Shown piece after piece: positions 33,608-41,286 of a stretch of 64,000 nt of DNA (the first letter of the stretch is position 1; each line of letters starts with the position of its first letter). The stretch comes from J084 sp964471405 (GTDB taxonomy: Bacteria > Pseudomonadota > Alphaproteobacteria > Sphingomonadales > Rhodothalassiaceae), in the NCBI GenBank assembly GCA_964471405.1, contig CAYYGH010000004.1:1-64000 (forward strand). The letters are read 5' to 3'. A program made the position numbers and the translations under genes. The notes beneath the pieces are model-generated. The model was not told the DNA's origin and made no database searches. It was given only the letters and a program-made list of their open reading frames with translations.

Positions 33608-34770
33608 CCGGGCCGATGGACGGAAAACCGGGACGGGAATTCAAGGTGGTGCTTGCCGCCGGCGGGACGGGCGGCCATGTGATGCCGGCCCGGGCGCTGG
33701 CGGAGGCCCTGACGCTTGGCGGCGTCCAGCCCCGTTTCGTTACGGATCGTCGCGGCTGCCGCTATCTGGGAAGCGAGTGGCCCGAGGAGCGGTGCCTCGT
33801 TCTTGAGAGCGGTCGCATGTCCGCAAGTCTGCCTGCGCGTGCAGGTGCACTGGGACGCATGCTGCCGAATTTCCGGCATGTGCGCCGCTTTCTGAGAAGG
33901 CAGGAGGCCGAGCTGCTGGTCAGCTTTGGCGGCTATCCCACGCTGCCGGCAGTGCTGGCCGCCCGCAGCCTGGGAGTGCCGATCGTCCTTCATGAACAGA
34001 ATGCGGTCATCGGTCGGGTCAATCGTCTGGTTGCGCCCTATGCCGATCTGCTGGCGCTCACCTTTTCCGAGACCCGCCTCCTGCCGCGCCGATTGCGACG
34101 GGTGGTGGTGACCGGGATGCCCCTCCGGCGCCAGGTGCATGACGCCATCCGGCGGCCGGTGGCGGCAAGCACCGAACGGCGTGTGTTCGTGCTGGGGGGC
34201 AGCCAAGGGGCCAGAATCCTTGCCGATCTGGTGCCTGCAGCGCTTGCCCTGATCGCGCCCAGCTGGCGCGGGCGCCTGTCCGTCGTGCAGCAGGCCCGTG
34301 CCGAGGATGTCGAACGTGTGCGGGCGGCCTACGCCGGTGCGGGGATTGCGGCTGAGGTCGCTTCCTTCTTTGGGGATGCTCCGCAGCGCATGGCCGAAGC
34401 CGATCTCGTCATCGCCCGCGCGGGAGCCGGCACATTGTGGGAGCTGGCGGCTCTCGCCCGCCCGGCTCTGCTGATCCCCTTTGCCGCTGCGAAAGACGAT
34501 CATCAAAGCGTGAACGCCCGCCACTTTGCGGTGGCGGGAGCGGCCCGGGTCATGGCAGAGCAGGTGGCCGAACCGCGGCTGCTGGCAGGGGTGCTCATGG
34601 AACTGCTGGGCGATGCGGAAGGTCTGCAGGCGATGGGACGCGCGATGGCGGATATGGGCCGACGGGACGGCACGCGCCGGCTGCTTGCCGAGATGGAAGA
34701 TCTGCTTGTCAATCCGTCTCCATCCGGCCGCCTGCCCGAGAGCGGCATGGCTTTGGCGGGAGAAATGTGA
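33604..34770 (+). CDS. murG: Lipid II synthase MurG (GlcNAc transferase)
   Basis: Peripheral membrane glycosyltransferase converting lipid I to lipid II. ATG 33604 overlaps the ftsW stop (ATGA) behind caaggagcacagcc; 388 residues. Motifs: AAGGTGGHVMPA, SFGGYPTLPAV, HEQNAVIGRVNRLV, GGSQGARIL and the donor-binding IARAGAGTLWELAA. The frame extends upstream to 33574 without conserved sequence. Confidence 0.96.
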   Translation: MTGPMDGKPGREFKVVLAAGGTGGHVMPARALAEALTLGGVQPRFVTDRRGCRYLGSEWPEERCLVLESGRMSASLPARAGALGRMLPNFRHVRRFLRRQEAELLVSFGGYPTLPAVLAARSLGVPIVLHEQNAVIGRVNRLVAPYADLLALTFSETRLLPRRLRRVVVTGMPLRRQVHDAIRRPVAASTERRVFVLGGSQGARILADLVPAALALIAPSWRGRLSVVQQARAEDVERVRAAYAGAGIAAEVASFFGDAPQRMAEADLVIARAGAGTLWELAALARPALLIPFAAAKDDHQSVNARHFAVAGAARVMAEQVAEPRLLAGVLMELLGDAEGLQAMGRAMADMGRRDGTRRLLAEMEDLLVNPSPSGRLPESGMALAGEM

Positions 34771-36200
34771 TGAGAAAGCCGCCATTTGGTGTTGAGCGCA
34801 TCCATTTCGTCGGTATTGGCGGCATCGGCATGTCGGGTATTGCCGAGCTGATGCACAATCTCGGCTACAGGGTGGAAGGCTGCGATCAACGCGAGGGGGC
34901 GAATGTCGTGCGGTTGCGTCGCCTCGGCATCCCGGTCGCCATCGGGCATGCGGCCGAGCATGTGGCCGGGGCCGATGCCATCGTGATCTCGTCAGCGGTA
35001 GGGGAGGACAATCCCGAAGTCATGGCCGCCCGGGCGGCGCATGTGCCCGTCGTCCGCCGTGCGGAAATGCTGGCTGAATTGATGCGCCTCAAATACACCG
35101 TGGCGGTTGCCGGCAGTCATGGCAAGACGACGACGGCCTCATTGTGTGCGGCGGTCATGGAAGCGGGCGGGTTCGACCCTACGGCGGTCATAGGCGGCAT
35201 CGTGAATGCCTATGGTTCCAACGCCCGCCTCGGGGCCGGCGAATGGATGGTCGTGGAGACCGATGAATCCGATGGCAGTTTCGTCAAGCTGCCGGCCACC
35301 ATTGCCGTGGTTACCAACATCGATCCCGAACATCTCGATCATTATGGGGATTTCGAAGCCGAAAAGGCTGCCTTCCGGGCCTTTGTCGCGCATGTCCCCT
35401 TTTACGGGGCCGCGGTGCTGTGCATCGATCATCCGGAAGTGCAGGCCCTGATCCCGCAGCTGACCGACCGTCGCGTCCTTACCTATGGCTTTTCTCCGCA
35501 GGCGGACGTCCGGGCAGAGGATTTGCGGGTCGGCGACGGAGCAATGGTCTTTACCGTCGTTCTGCGCGGGCGCAGCGGCTCCGAGCGCCGGGTGCGGGAT
35601 GTGCGGCTCGCGATGCCCGGGCGCCACAATGTCCAGAATGCCCTGGCAGCGATTGCGGTGGCCGACCTCATGGGCATTCCCGAGGCCGTCTGGCGGCGGG
35701 CGCTCGCGGAATTTGCCGGTATTCATCGCCGCTTTTCCCGGGTGGGAGAGGCAGCCGGCGTGACCGTGATCGATGACTATGCCCATCACCCGGTCGAGAT
35801 CGCAGCGGTGCTCAAGGCGGCGCGTGAATTCTGGCCGGCGCGGCGGATCCAGGCGGTGGTCCAGCCTCATCGTTTCAGCCGTTTGAGCGCGCTCTTCGAG
35901 GAGTTCTGCACCGCCTTCAACGACGCCGATCGCGTGGTCGTGCTGCCCGTGTACGCCGCAGGCGAGCCGCCGATCGAAGGCATCACCCATGAAGCGCTGG
36001 CCGAAGGCATGCGCCGGCATGGCCATCGGGCGGTTGCCACGGCCACGGGTCCACAGGATCTGCCGGCCGTGCTGGGGGAGGATCTCAAGGCTGGCGACAT
36101 CGTCATCTGCCTTGGAGCGGGCTCGATCACCCAATGGGCGCAGGCGCTGCCGGCGGCGCTTGCCAGGCAGCAGCAGGAAGGGAGGGAGAAGGCGGGATGA
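34770..36200 (+). CDS. murC: UDP-MurNAc--L-alanine ligase MurC
   Basis: Adds the first stem residue, L-alanine. ATG 34770 overlaps the murG stop (TGATG); 476 residues starting MRKPPFGVERIHFVGIGGIGMSG. ATP motif GSHGKTTTASL, then ETDESDGSF, TNIDPEHLDHYG and IDDYAHHPVEI, all characteristic of MurC. Overlaps murB by 4 bases. Confidence 0.97.
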   Translation: MRKPPFGVERIHFVGIGGIGMSGIAELMHNLGYRVEGCDQREGANVVRLRRLGIPVAIGHAAEHVAGADAIVISSAVGEDNPEVMAARAAHVPVVRRAEMLAELMRLKYTVAVAGSHGKTTTASLCAAVMEAGGFDPTAVIGGIVNAYGSNARLGAGEWMVVETDESDGSFVKLPATIAVVTNIDPEHLDHYGDFEAEKAAFRAFVAHVPFYGAAVLCIDHPEVQALIPQLTDRRVLTYGFSPQADVRAEDLRVGDGAMVFTVVLRGRSGSERRVRDVRLAMPGRHNVQNALAAIAVADLMGIPEAVWRRALAEFAGIHRRFSRVGEAAGVTVIDDYAHHPVEIAAVLKAAREFWPARRIQAVVQPHRFSRLSALFEEFCTAFNDADRVVVLPVYAAGEPPIEGITHEALAEGMRRHGHRAVATATGPQDLPAVLGEDLKAGDIVICLGAGSITQWAQALPAALARQQQEGREKAG

Positions 36201-37174
36201 TGGCTGCCGAACGCATGCTTTCTGCTGACGACTGGCGGGATGCCATCACCCGGCTGGCGCCGCGCGGCCGGCTGCTGCGTGACCACCCCCTTGCTCCTTA
36301 TACCTGGTTTCGCGTCGGAGGCGCAGCCGATCTCTTCTTCCAGCCGGCCGATGAAAGGGATCTTCTCCTGGTGCTGGAGGCTCTGCCGCCGGAAGTGCCG
36401 GTCACTGTTCTGGGCTATGGATCGAATCTGCTCGTGCGCGACGGGGGGGTGCGCGGTCTGGTGGTGCGTCCCGGCAAGGCGCTGGGAGGGGTCCAAATCG
36501 CAGGACTGCGGATCCGGGCGGGAGCCGGGGCGGGAGACGTGCTCATTGCCGAGAAGGCGGCCGAGGCCGGAATTGCAGGACTGGCCTTTCTGCGAGGGAT
36601 CCCCGGCACGATCGGCGGCGGGCTGAAGACCAATGCCGGCGCCTTCGGCGGCGAGATCGCCGACGTGCTCGTCTGCGCCCGTCTTTTTGATCGGCGCTGC
36701 GGACGTGTCGTCACCTGGCAGCGGGAGGATTTCGCCTTCGGCTATCGGCAGAGCGCCCTTGCCCGTGATCAGATCGTGCTTGGCGTCGAACTGGAAGGGT
36801 CGGCCGGGGATCCGGACGCCATTCGTCGGCAGATGGCCGCGATCATCGAGGCGCGCGAGGAATCCCAGCCTCTGCGGACGCGTACCGGCGGCTCCACCTT
36901 CAAGAATCCTCCCGGTCACAAGGCCTGGGAGCTGATCGACCGTGCCGGTTGTCGGGGTCTTAGGGTCGGTGGCGCTCGGATTTCCGAGAAGCATTGCAAT
37001 TTCATCATTGCCGACGAGACGGCCACTGCCGCCGATATCGAAGAGCTTGGCCGCGAGGTGCGTCGCCGCGTCTATGCCCTCACGGGCGTGCTGCTGGAAT
37101 GGGAGATTGAACGTATCGGTGAGCCGCTGCCTGAACGGGCATCGGCCCGGAATGGATGGCTGGGAGCGAAATGA
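36197..37174 (+). CDS. murB: UDP-N-acetylenolpyruvoylglucosamine reductase MurB
   Basis: FAD/NADPH enzyme forming UDP-MurNAc. ATG 36197 overlaps the murC stop behind ggagggagaaggcggg; 325 residues. FAD-binding region TWFRVGGAADLFFQP and VLGYGSNLLVRDGG, the IPGTIGGGLKTNAGAFGGE segment, and the proton-donor serine S233 in RTGGSTFKNPPG. This is the type II MurB form. It overlaps ftsQ; a ddl gene, often placed here, is absent. Confidence 0.97.
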   Translation: MMAAERMLSADDWRDAITRLAPRGRLLRDHPLAPYTWFRVGGAADLFFQPADERDLLLVLEALPPEVPVTVLGYGSNLLVRDGGVRGLVVRPGKALGGVQIAGLRIRAGAGAGDVLIAEKAAEAGIAGLAFLRGIPGTIGGGLKTNAGAFGGEIADVLVCARLFDRRCGRVVTWQREDFAFGYRQSALARDQIVLGVELEGSAGDPDAIRRQMAAIIEAREESQPLRTRTGGSTFKNPPGHKAWELIDRAGCRGLRVGGARISEKHCNFIIADETATAADIEELGREVRRRVYALTGVLLEWEIERIGEPLPERASARNGWLGAK

Positions 37175-37986
37175 TGCGCCAGTCGGCCACGGTCTCGCGC
37201 AGCTTTCTGGTCTTGATGCTGATCGGCGGGCTCCTTCTGACGGGAATGGCGGCCGGCACGGACCGGAGACTGGTTGCCGGGGCGTTGAACGTGCTTGTCG
37301 CGACGGCAGAAGAGGGCCTTGCAGCTTTCGCCCACGATCATGGATGGGTGATCCGGCATGTGGAATTGCGGGGTGCCGACGGTCCGGGACGCACTGCCGT
37401 CGAGACGGCGTTGGCCGGCATCGCGGGACAGCCGACATTGGCCGTTTCTCCCCGGGCCGTGCTGAGGCGCCTGCTGGCCGAACCCTGGGTGCGGGATGCC
37501 CGCATTGAACGGCATTGGCCTGATCGGCTGGTGGTGACGGTGGGCGTGCGCCGGCCGGCAGCCGTGCTGACGAGCGAGGAGGGGGCGTTTCTGGTGGCGG
37601 CAGACGGCACGCGTCTCGGCCCTGTCTCGCGCCCTGCCGGGCAGGAGGACTGGTTGCGGATCACGGGTGCGGGTGCGCCCGAGGCGCTGGCCGAACTTCT
37701 TGGCTGGCGGAGCCGTTATCCGGATCTGTTCGCCCGCCTTGACCATGCGGTGCGGGTGGGACATCGGCGATGGGATCTCGTGCTGAAGAATGGTGTGCGC
37801 GTTCTGCTGCCTGAACGGGGCAAGGCATACGGACCGCAGCAGGCGCTCGCCCGGCTGGTGAAGCTTGACCGCGAGGACCGCATCCTTGCGCGAGCCCTCG
37901 GCCGCATCGACCTGCGCCTGGCCGACCGCATCTTTCTTGCGCCGATTCCGGCCGAGGCCAGCCGCATACGGAGGAGAGGATCATGA
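37171..37986 (+). CDS. ftsQ: Cell division protein FtsQ
   Basis: Bitopic divisome protein linking early and late components. ATG 37171 overlaps the murB stop; gggagcg lies upstream; 271 residues (ATG 37156 would add five). One membrane helix at about 11-29, a POTRA domain beginning WVIRHVELRGADGPGR and a beta domain with WVRDARIERHWPDRLVVTV and RRWDLVLKNGVRVLLPE, as in alphaproteobacterial FtsQ. Slightly shorter than many relatives. Confidence 0.93.
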   Translation: MMRQSATVSRSFLVLMLIGGLLLTGMAAGTDRRLVAGALNVLVATAEEGLAAFAHDHGWVIRHVELRGADGPGRTAVETALAGIAGQPTLAVSPRAVLRRLLAEPWVRDARIERHWPDRLVVTVGVRRPAAVLTSEEGAFLVAADGTRLGPVSRPAGQEDWLRITGAGAPEALAELLGWRSRYPDLFARLDHAVRVGHRRWDLVLKNGVRVLLPERGKAYGPQQALARLVKLDREDRILARALGRIDLRLADRIFLAPIPAEASRIRRRGS

Positions 37987-39329
37987 CGGCACGTCGTCGC
38001 CATCATGCAGCCTCCGAGGAACCGGTTGTCGTGCTCGATATCGGCAGCGCCAAGGTGACGGCGCTGATCGGCCGCCGGGCGGCGGACGGGCGTGTCGAGG
38101 TGCTGGGTATCGGTCATCGGCAGTCCGCCGGAATCAGGGCGGGGTTCGTCGTCGATATCGCCGCGGCCGAGCATGCGGTGCGCGCCAGTGTCGATCAGGC
38201 CGAGCGTCTGGCCGGGCTTCCGGTCGAGGAGGCCGTGGTGAGCGTCAATCTGGCTCCGATGGTGAACGGTCATACGGCGGTTGCGCTTACACTGAACGGA
38301 GGCGAAGTCACCCAACGGGTTCTGGAGCGCCTGGCGCAGGCCGCCCGTCATCGCCTTCAGCGCTGGCTTCAGCAGGCCACCGTGGAGACGGCGGAAAGCA
38401 TCATGCTCGTCGGAAATCTGCCCTGCGAGCCGCGGATGCTGATGCCGCTTCATCTGCGTCCCGTTCTCTATCGGCTTGATGGGGTGGATAGCCCGGAACC
38501 GCCTCTCGGGCTGAGGGGAGAACGGATCGAGCTGACAGTTCAACTGCTCGCCGTGCCCCGTGCGCCGCTTTCCAATCTGCAGGCACTGGTTGAGCGGGCG
38601 CATCTGCGCGCCAAAGGATTTGTAGCCGCTCCCCTGGCCGCGGGTCTTGGCTGTCTGACAGCGGATGAGCGCGAGCTGGGTGCCGCTGTCGTCGATATCG
38701 GCGCCGGTCGCACCGTGGTGGGGATCTTTGCGGGCGGACGCTTTCTTTATGGTGACAGTCTGCCGATCGGGGGTGACGCGATCACTCGCGACATCGCCGA
38801 GGGTTTGCTGACACCGCCGGCTCATGCCGAGCGCCTCAAATGCCTTTACGGCCATGCCGCACCGAGCCGCACGCCACGGCGCGAGATGATCGATGTCAGA
38901 AGGCTGGGCGACGGCATCCGGGACGAGATCGTCAGCCTGCCGCGTGCGGCGCTGGACGAGATCATTGCGGCCCGGATCCTCGAAATCGTGGAGCGCGCTG
39001 CCGACAGTCTGGCGCAAGGAGGGTTTGCCGGCCCTGCGGCGCGGCGGATCGTCGTGGCGGGTGGCACGGCTCAACTGGCCGGGATCGAGGAGGCTTTCCA
39101 GCACATCCATCCTGAGTGGAGCGTGCGCCTTGGCCGGCCGCGCGGTGTCTTCGGACTGGCCGAGGCAACGCAGGGACCGGCCTTTGCGACTGCGGCAGGG
39201 CTGTTGAAGGCGGTGGCTGCGATGGATGGTGAGATCTCCCTCGATCTTGGCGGTTCCCGGCCGCCCGGCAGCCGGTCCCGGGCAGCCGGTTTTGTCGGCA
39301 TTGGGCGCTGGCTGAAGGAGAATTTTTAG
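37983..39329 (+). CDS. ftsA: Cell division protein FtsA
   Basis: Actin-like ATPase that anchors FtsZ to the membrane. The 448-residue protein starts with VVVLDIGSAKVTALIGR (phosphate 1), contains the 1C subdomain, VVDIGAGRTVVGIFAGG (phosphate 2) and IVVAGGTAQLAGIEE, and ends in the amphipathic membrane-targeting helix GIGRWLKENF. ATG overlaps the ftsQ stop (ATGA). Confidence 0.97.
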   Translation: MTARRRHHAASEEPVVVLDIGSAKVTALIGRRAADGRVEVLGIGHRQSAGIRAGFVVDIAAAEHAVRASVDQAERLAGLPVEEAVVSVNLAPMVNGHTAVALTLNGGEVTQRVLERLAQAARHRLQRWLQQATVETAESIMLVGNLPCEPRMLMPLHLRPVLYRLDGVDSPEPPLGLRGERIELTVQLLAVPRAPLSNLQALVERAHLRAKGFVAAPLAAGLGCLTADERELGAAVVDIGAGRTVVGIFAGGRFLYGDSLPIGGDAITRDIAEGLLTPPAHAERLKCLYGHAAPSRTPRREMIDVRRLGDGIRDEIVSLPRAALDEIIAARILEIVERAADSLAQGGFAGPAARRIVVAGGTAQLAGIEEAFQHIHPEWSVRLGRPRGVFGLAEATQGPAFATAAGLLKAVAAMDGEISLDLGGSRPPGSRSRAAGFVGIGRWLKENF

Positions 39330-39430
39330 CCTTGCAGGCACGTGCCGGTCGAGCGGGCGCCGGTGGGCGTGCAACGAGGATGGAGCCCGAAGGAAAGCAG
39401 ATCGCAAGCTGGAGGAAGAGGAGAAGGACA

Positions 39431-40945
39431 ATGGCCATCGAGCTGACCTCCGTGGAGCTCAAGGAGCTCAAGCCCCGGATCACCGTCATGGGCGTCGGCG
39501 GGGCTGGCGGCAATGCCGTCAACAACATGATTGCGGCCGGGATCGAGGGAGTATCCTTCGTGGTCGCCAATACAGACGCGCAGGCGCTCGCCAATGCGGC
39601 CACGGATGCGCGCATCCAGCTGGGCGTGCAATGCACCCAGGGGTTGGGGGCAGGATCCAAGCCGGACGTCGGGCGGGCGGCGGCCGAGGAGGCGCTGGAC
39701 GTGATCGCCGAGCATCTTGACGGCTGTCACATGCTCTTCCTGGCGGCCGGCATGGGCGGAGGCACGGGCACGGGAGCAAGTCCCGTGATCGCGCGTCTGG
39801 CCCGCGAGAAGGGCATTCTGACGGTGGGAGTGGTCACCAAGCCCTTTCATTTTGAAGGCCGTCGCCGCATGGAGATCGCGGAAGAGGGAATCCAGGCCTT
39901 GGAAGAGGTGGTCGATACCCTTATCGTCATTCCCAATCAGAACCTGTTCCGGATCGCCACCGAGAAGACCACTTTTCAGGATGCTTTCCGCATCGCCGAT
40001 GATGTCCTGTGTTCGGGGGTGCGGGGGATCACGGATCTGATGGTGATGCCCGGCCTCATCAATCTCGATTTCGCGGACATCAAGACCGTCATGAGCGAAA
40101 TGGGCAAGGCGATGATGGGCACCGGCGAAGCCACCGGTGAACGGCGTGCCATCGAGGCGGCGGAGGCAGCGATCGCCAATCCGCTGCTTGACGAGGTTTC
40201 GCTTAAAGGGGCCAAGGGCGTGATCATCAATATCACCGGCGGCATGGATCTGACGCTCTTCGAGGTGGATGAGGCCGCCAACCATATTCGGGAACAGGTG
40301 GATGCGGACGCCAACATCATTGTCGGGTCCGCTTTCAATGAGGCCTTGAACGGGGTCATGCGGGTTTCGGTGGTTGCCACCGGTATTGATGCCGGCGTGC
40401 GGCGCCAGGCGGCGGCCGAGGACAGGCGGGCCGAAGAGGAGGCACAGCATGCCGAGCGCATGAGCGCGGCCGGGGCAGGGGCGGCGGTGGTTTCCCTCCA
40501 CGCCCATGCCGAACGCCCGATTGGCGGAGCGGCTTCTGCTGACGAAGCCGCCGGCCGGGCCGTGAATGAGCAGGCCGGTTTGCGGGCGGAAGATCCGGCA
40601 TCCGAATCGGCTGATCCCGTGCAGGAGGATGCGCCGGGATTTGTGGCCGAAGAGCCCGTCATGCCAGCCGAGTATGTTGAGCCCGCGGGCAGCGGTGATC
40701 CCTTCGCCCAGGCCGCCTATGAAAATGCCGCACCGGTCGGGCAGGAGGAGACGGCTGTCAGCACGCGAGGCCCCAGTCTGTTCGAGCGGATGACGGGTCT
40801 GGGCCGCCGTCGGGCGGAGAAGAGAGCGGGTGCCCCCTCCAGTCAGGCGGGAGCCATCGGACCGGATGATCGCCCTCTGCCGGCGCGCAAGGGGGATGAC
40901 AGCCAGCTTGAAATTCCCGCTTTCCTGCGGCGGCAGGCCAACTGA
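39431..40945 (+). CDS. ftsZ: Cell division GTPase FtsZ
   Basis: Tubulin-like GTPase forming the Z ring. ATG 39431 after ggaagaggagaaggaca gives 504 residues beginning MAIELTSVELKELKPRITVMG; the frame is open up to 39332 without conserved sequence. GTPase motif GMGGGTGTGAS, synergy loop NLDFADIKTVM. A long Ala/Glu/Pro-rich linker (about 325-490) leads to the conserved C-terminal peptide LEIPAFLRRQAN that binds FtsA. The 101-base ftsA-ftsZ spacer may hold an extra ftsZ promoter. Confidence 0.98.
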   Translation: MAIELTSVELKELKPRITVMGVGGAGGNAVNNMIAAGIEGVSFVVANTDAQALANAATDARIQLGVQCTQGLGAGSKPDVGRAAAEEALDVIAEHLDGCHMLFLAAGMGGGTGTGASPVIARLAREKGILTVGVVTKPFHFEGRRRMEIAEEGIQALEEVVDTLIVIPNQNLFRIATEKTTFQDAFRIADDVLCSGVRGITDLMVMPGLINLDFADIKTVMSEMGKAMMGTGEATGERRAIEAAEAAIANPLLDEVSLKGAKGVIINITGGMDLTLFEVDEAANHIREQVDADANIIVGSAFNEALNGVMRVSVVATGIDAGVRRQAAAEDRRAEEEAQHAERMSAAGAGAAVVSLHAHAERPIGGAASADEAAGRAVNEQAGLRAEDPASESADPVQEDAPGFVAEEPVMPAEYVEPAGSGDPFAQAAYENAAPVGQEETAVSTRGPSLFERMTGLGRRRAEKRAGAPSSQAGAIGPDDRPLPARKGDDSQLEIPAFLRRQAN

Positions 40946-40956
40946 GGAAAGGTCAT

Positions 40957-40979
40957 CCGCGATCGATCCCCGGTCGCGG
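40957..40979 (+). terminator. Hairpin just after ftsZ
   Basis: CCGCGATC (40957-40964) pairs with GGTCGCGG (40972-40979), eight pairs with one G-U and a GATCCCC loop, 11 bases after the ftsZ stop. No T-run, so termination efficiency is uncertain. Confidence 0.5.
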
Positions 40980-41025
40980 CCAGGAATGTCTGGTGACCAC
41001 CGACCGGATGGCAGTGACGGGACCG

Positions 41026-41186
41026 GCGGGTGGAGGGGGGACCACCTTCACCCGCTGGAGACCGTTGCATCCCTCTGCTGGATTCGCCGCATCTGCCGGC
41101 GAATGAGAGGATGGAGGCACCTCGTCCAGAAGAAATGCCTGGGAAGCCGGTGCCTCTGTAGCAAGCTGCACTCCTCGGGAGAGGAG
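41026..41186. other. Hairpin-rich spacer between ftsZ and the M16 peptidase gene
   Basis: The 341-base spacer 40946-41286 has no credible gene. Besides the ftsZ hairpin it holds four perfect inverted repeats in a row: GCGGGTG/CACCCGC (41026-41055), ATTCGCCG/CGGCGAAT (41082-41104), GAGGCACC/GGTGCCTC (41114-41156) and CTCCTC/GAGGAG around GGGA (41171-41186). A structured RNA is possible; I do not recognise a known family (not tmRNA, SRP RNA or cobalamin riboswitch as far as motifs show). Confidence 0.4.
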
Positions 41187-41286
41187 ACGGGGCGAGGACG
41201 GCAATCGCCTGCGGGCCGCTTACTTCCCCTCGTATGCGAAGAGGAGGGCAGGTGGCGCAGACAATCACGCCATGCCCATCTCTTCT

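Noticed and set aside
41026..41186. Cobalamin riboswitch, tmRNA, SRP RNA or 6S RNA in the ftsZ-M16 spacer
   Set aside because: None of their conserved sequence blocks could be found by eye on either strand.
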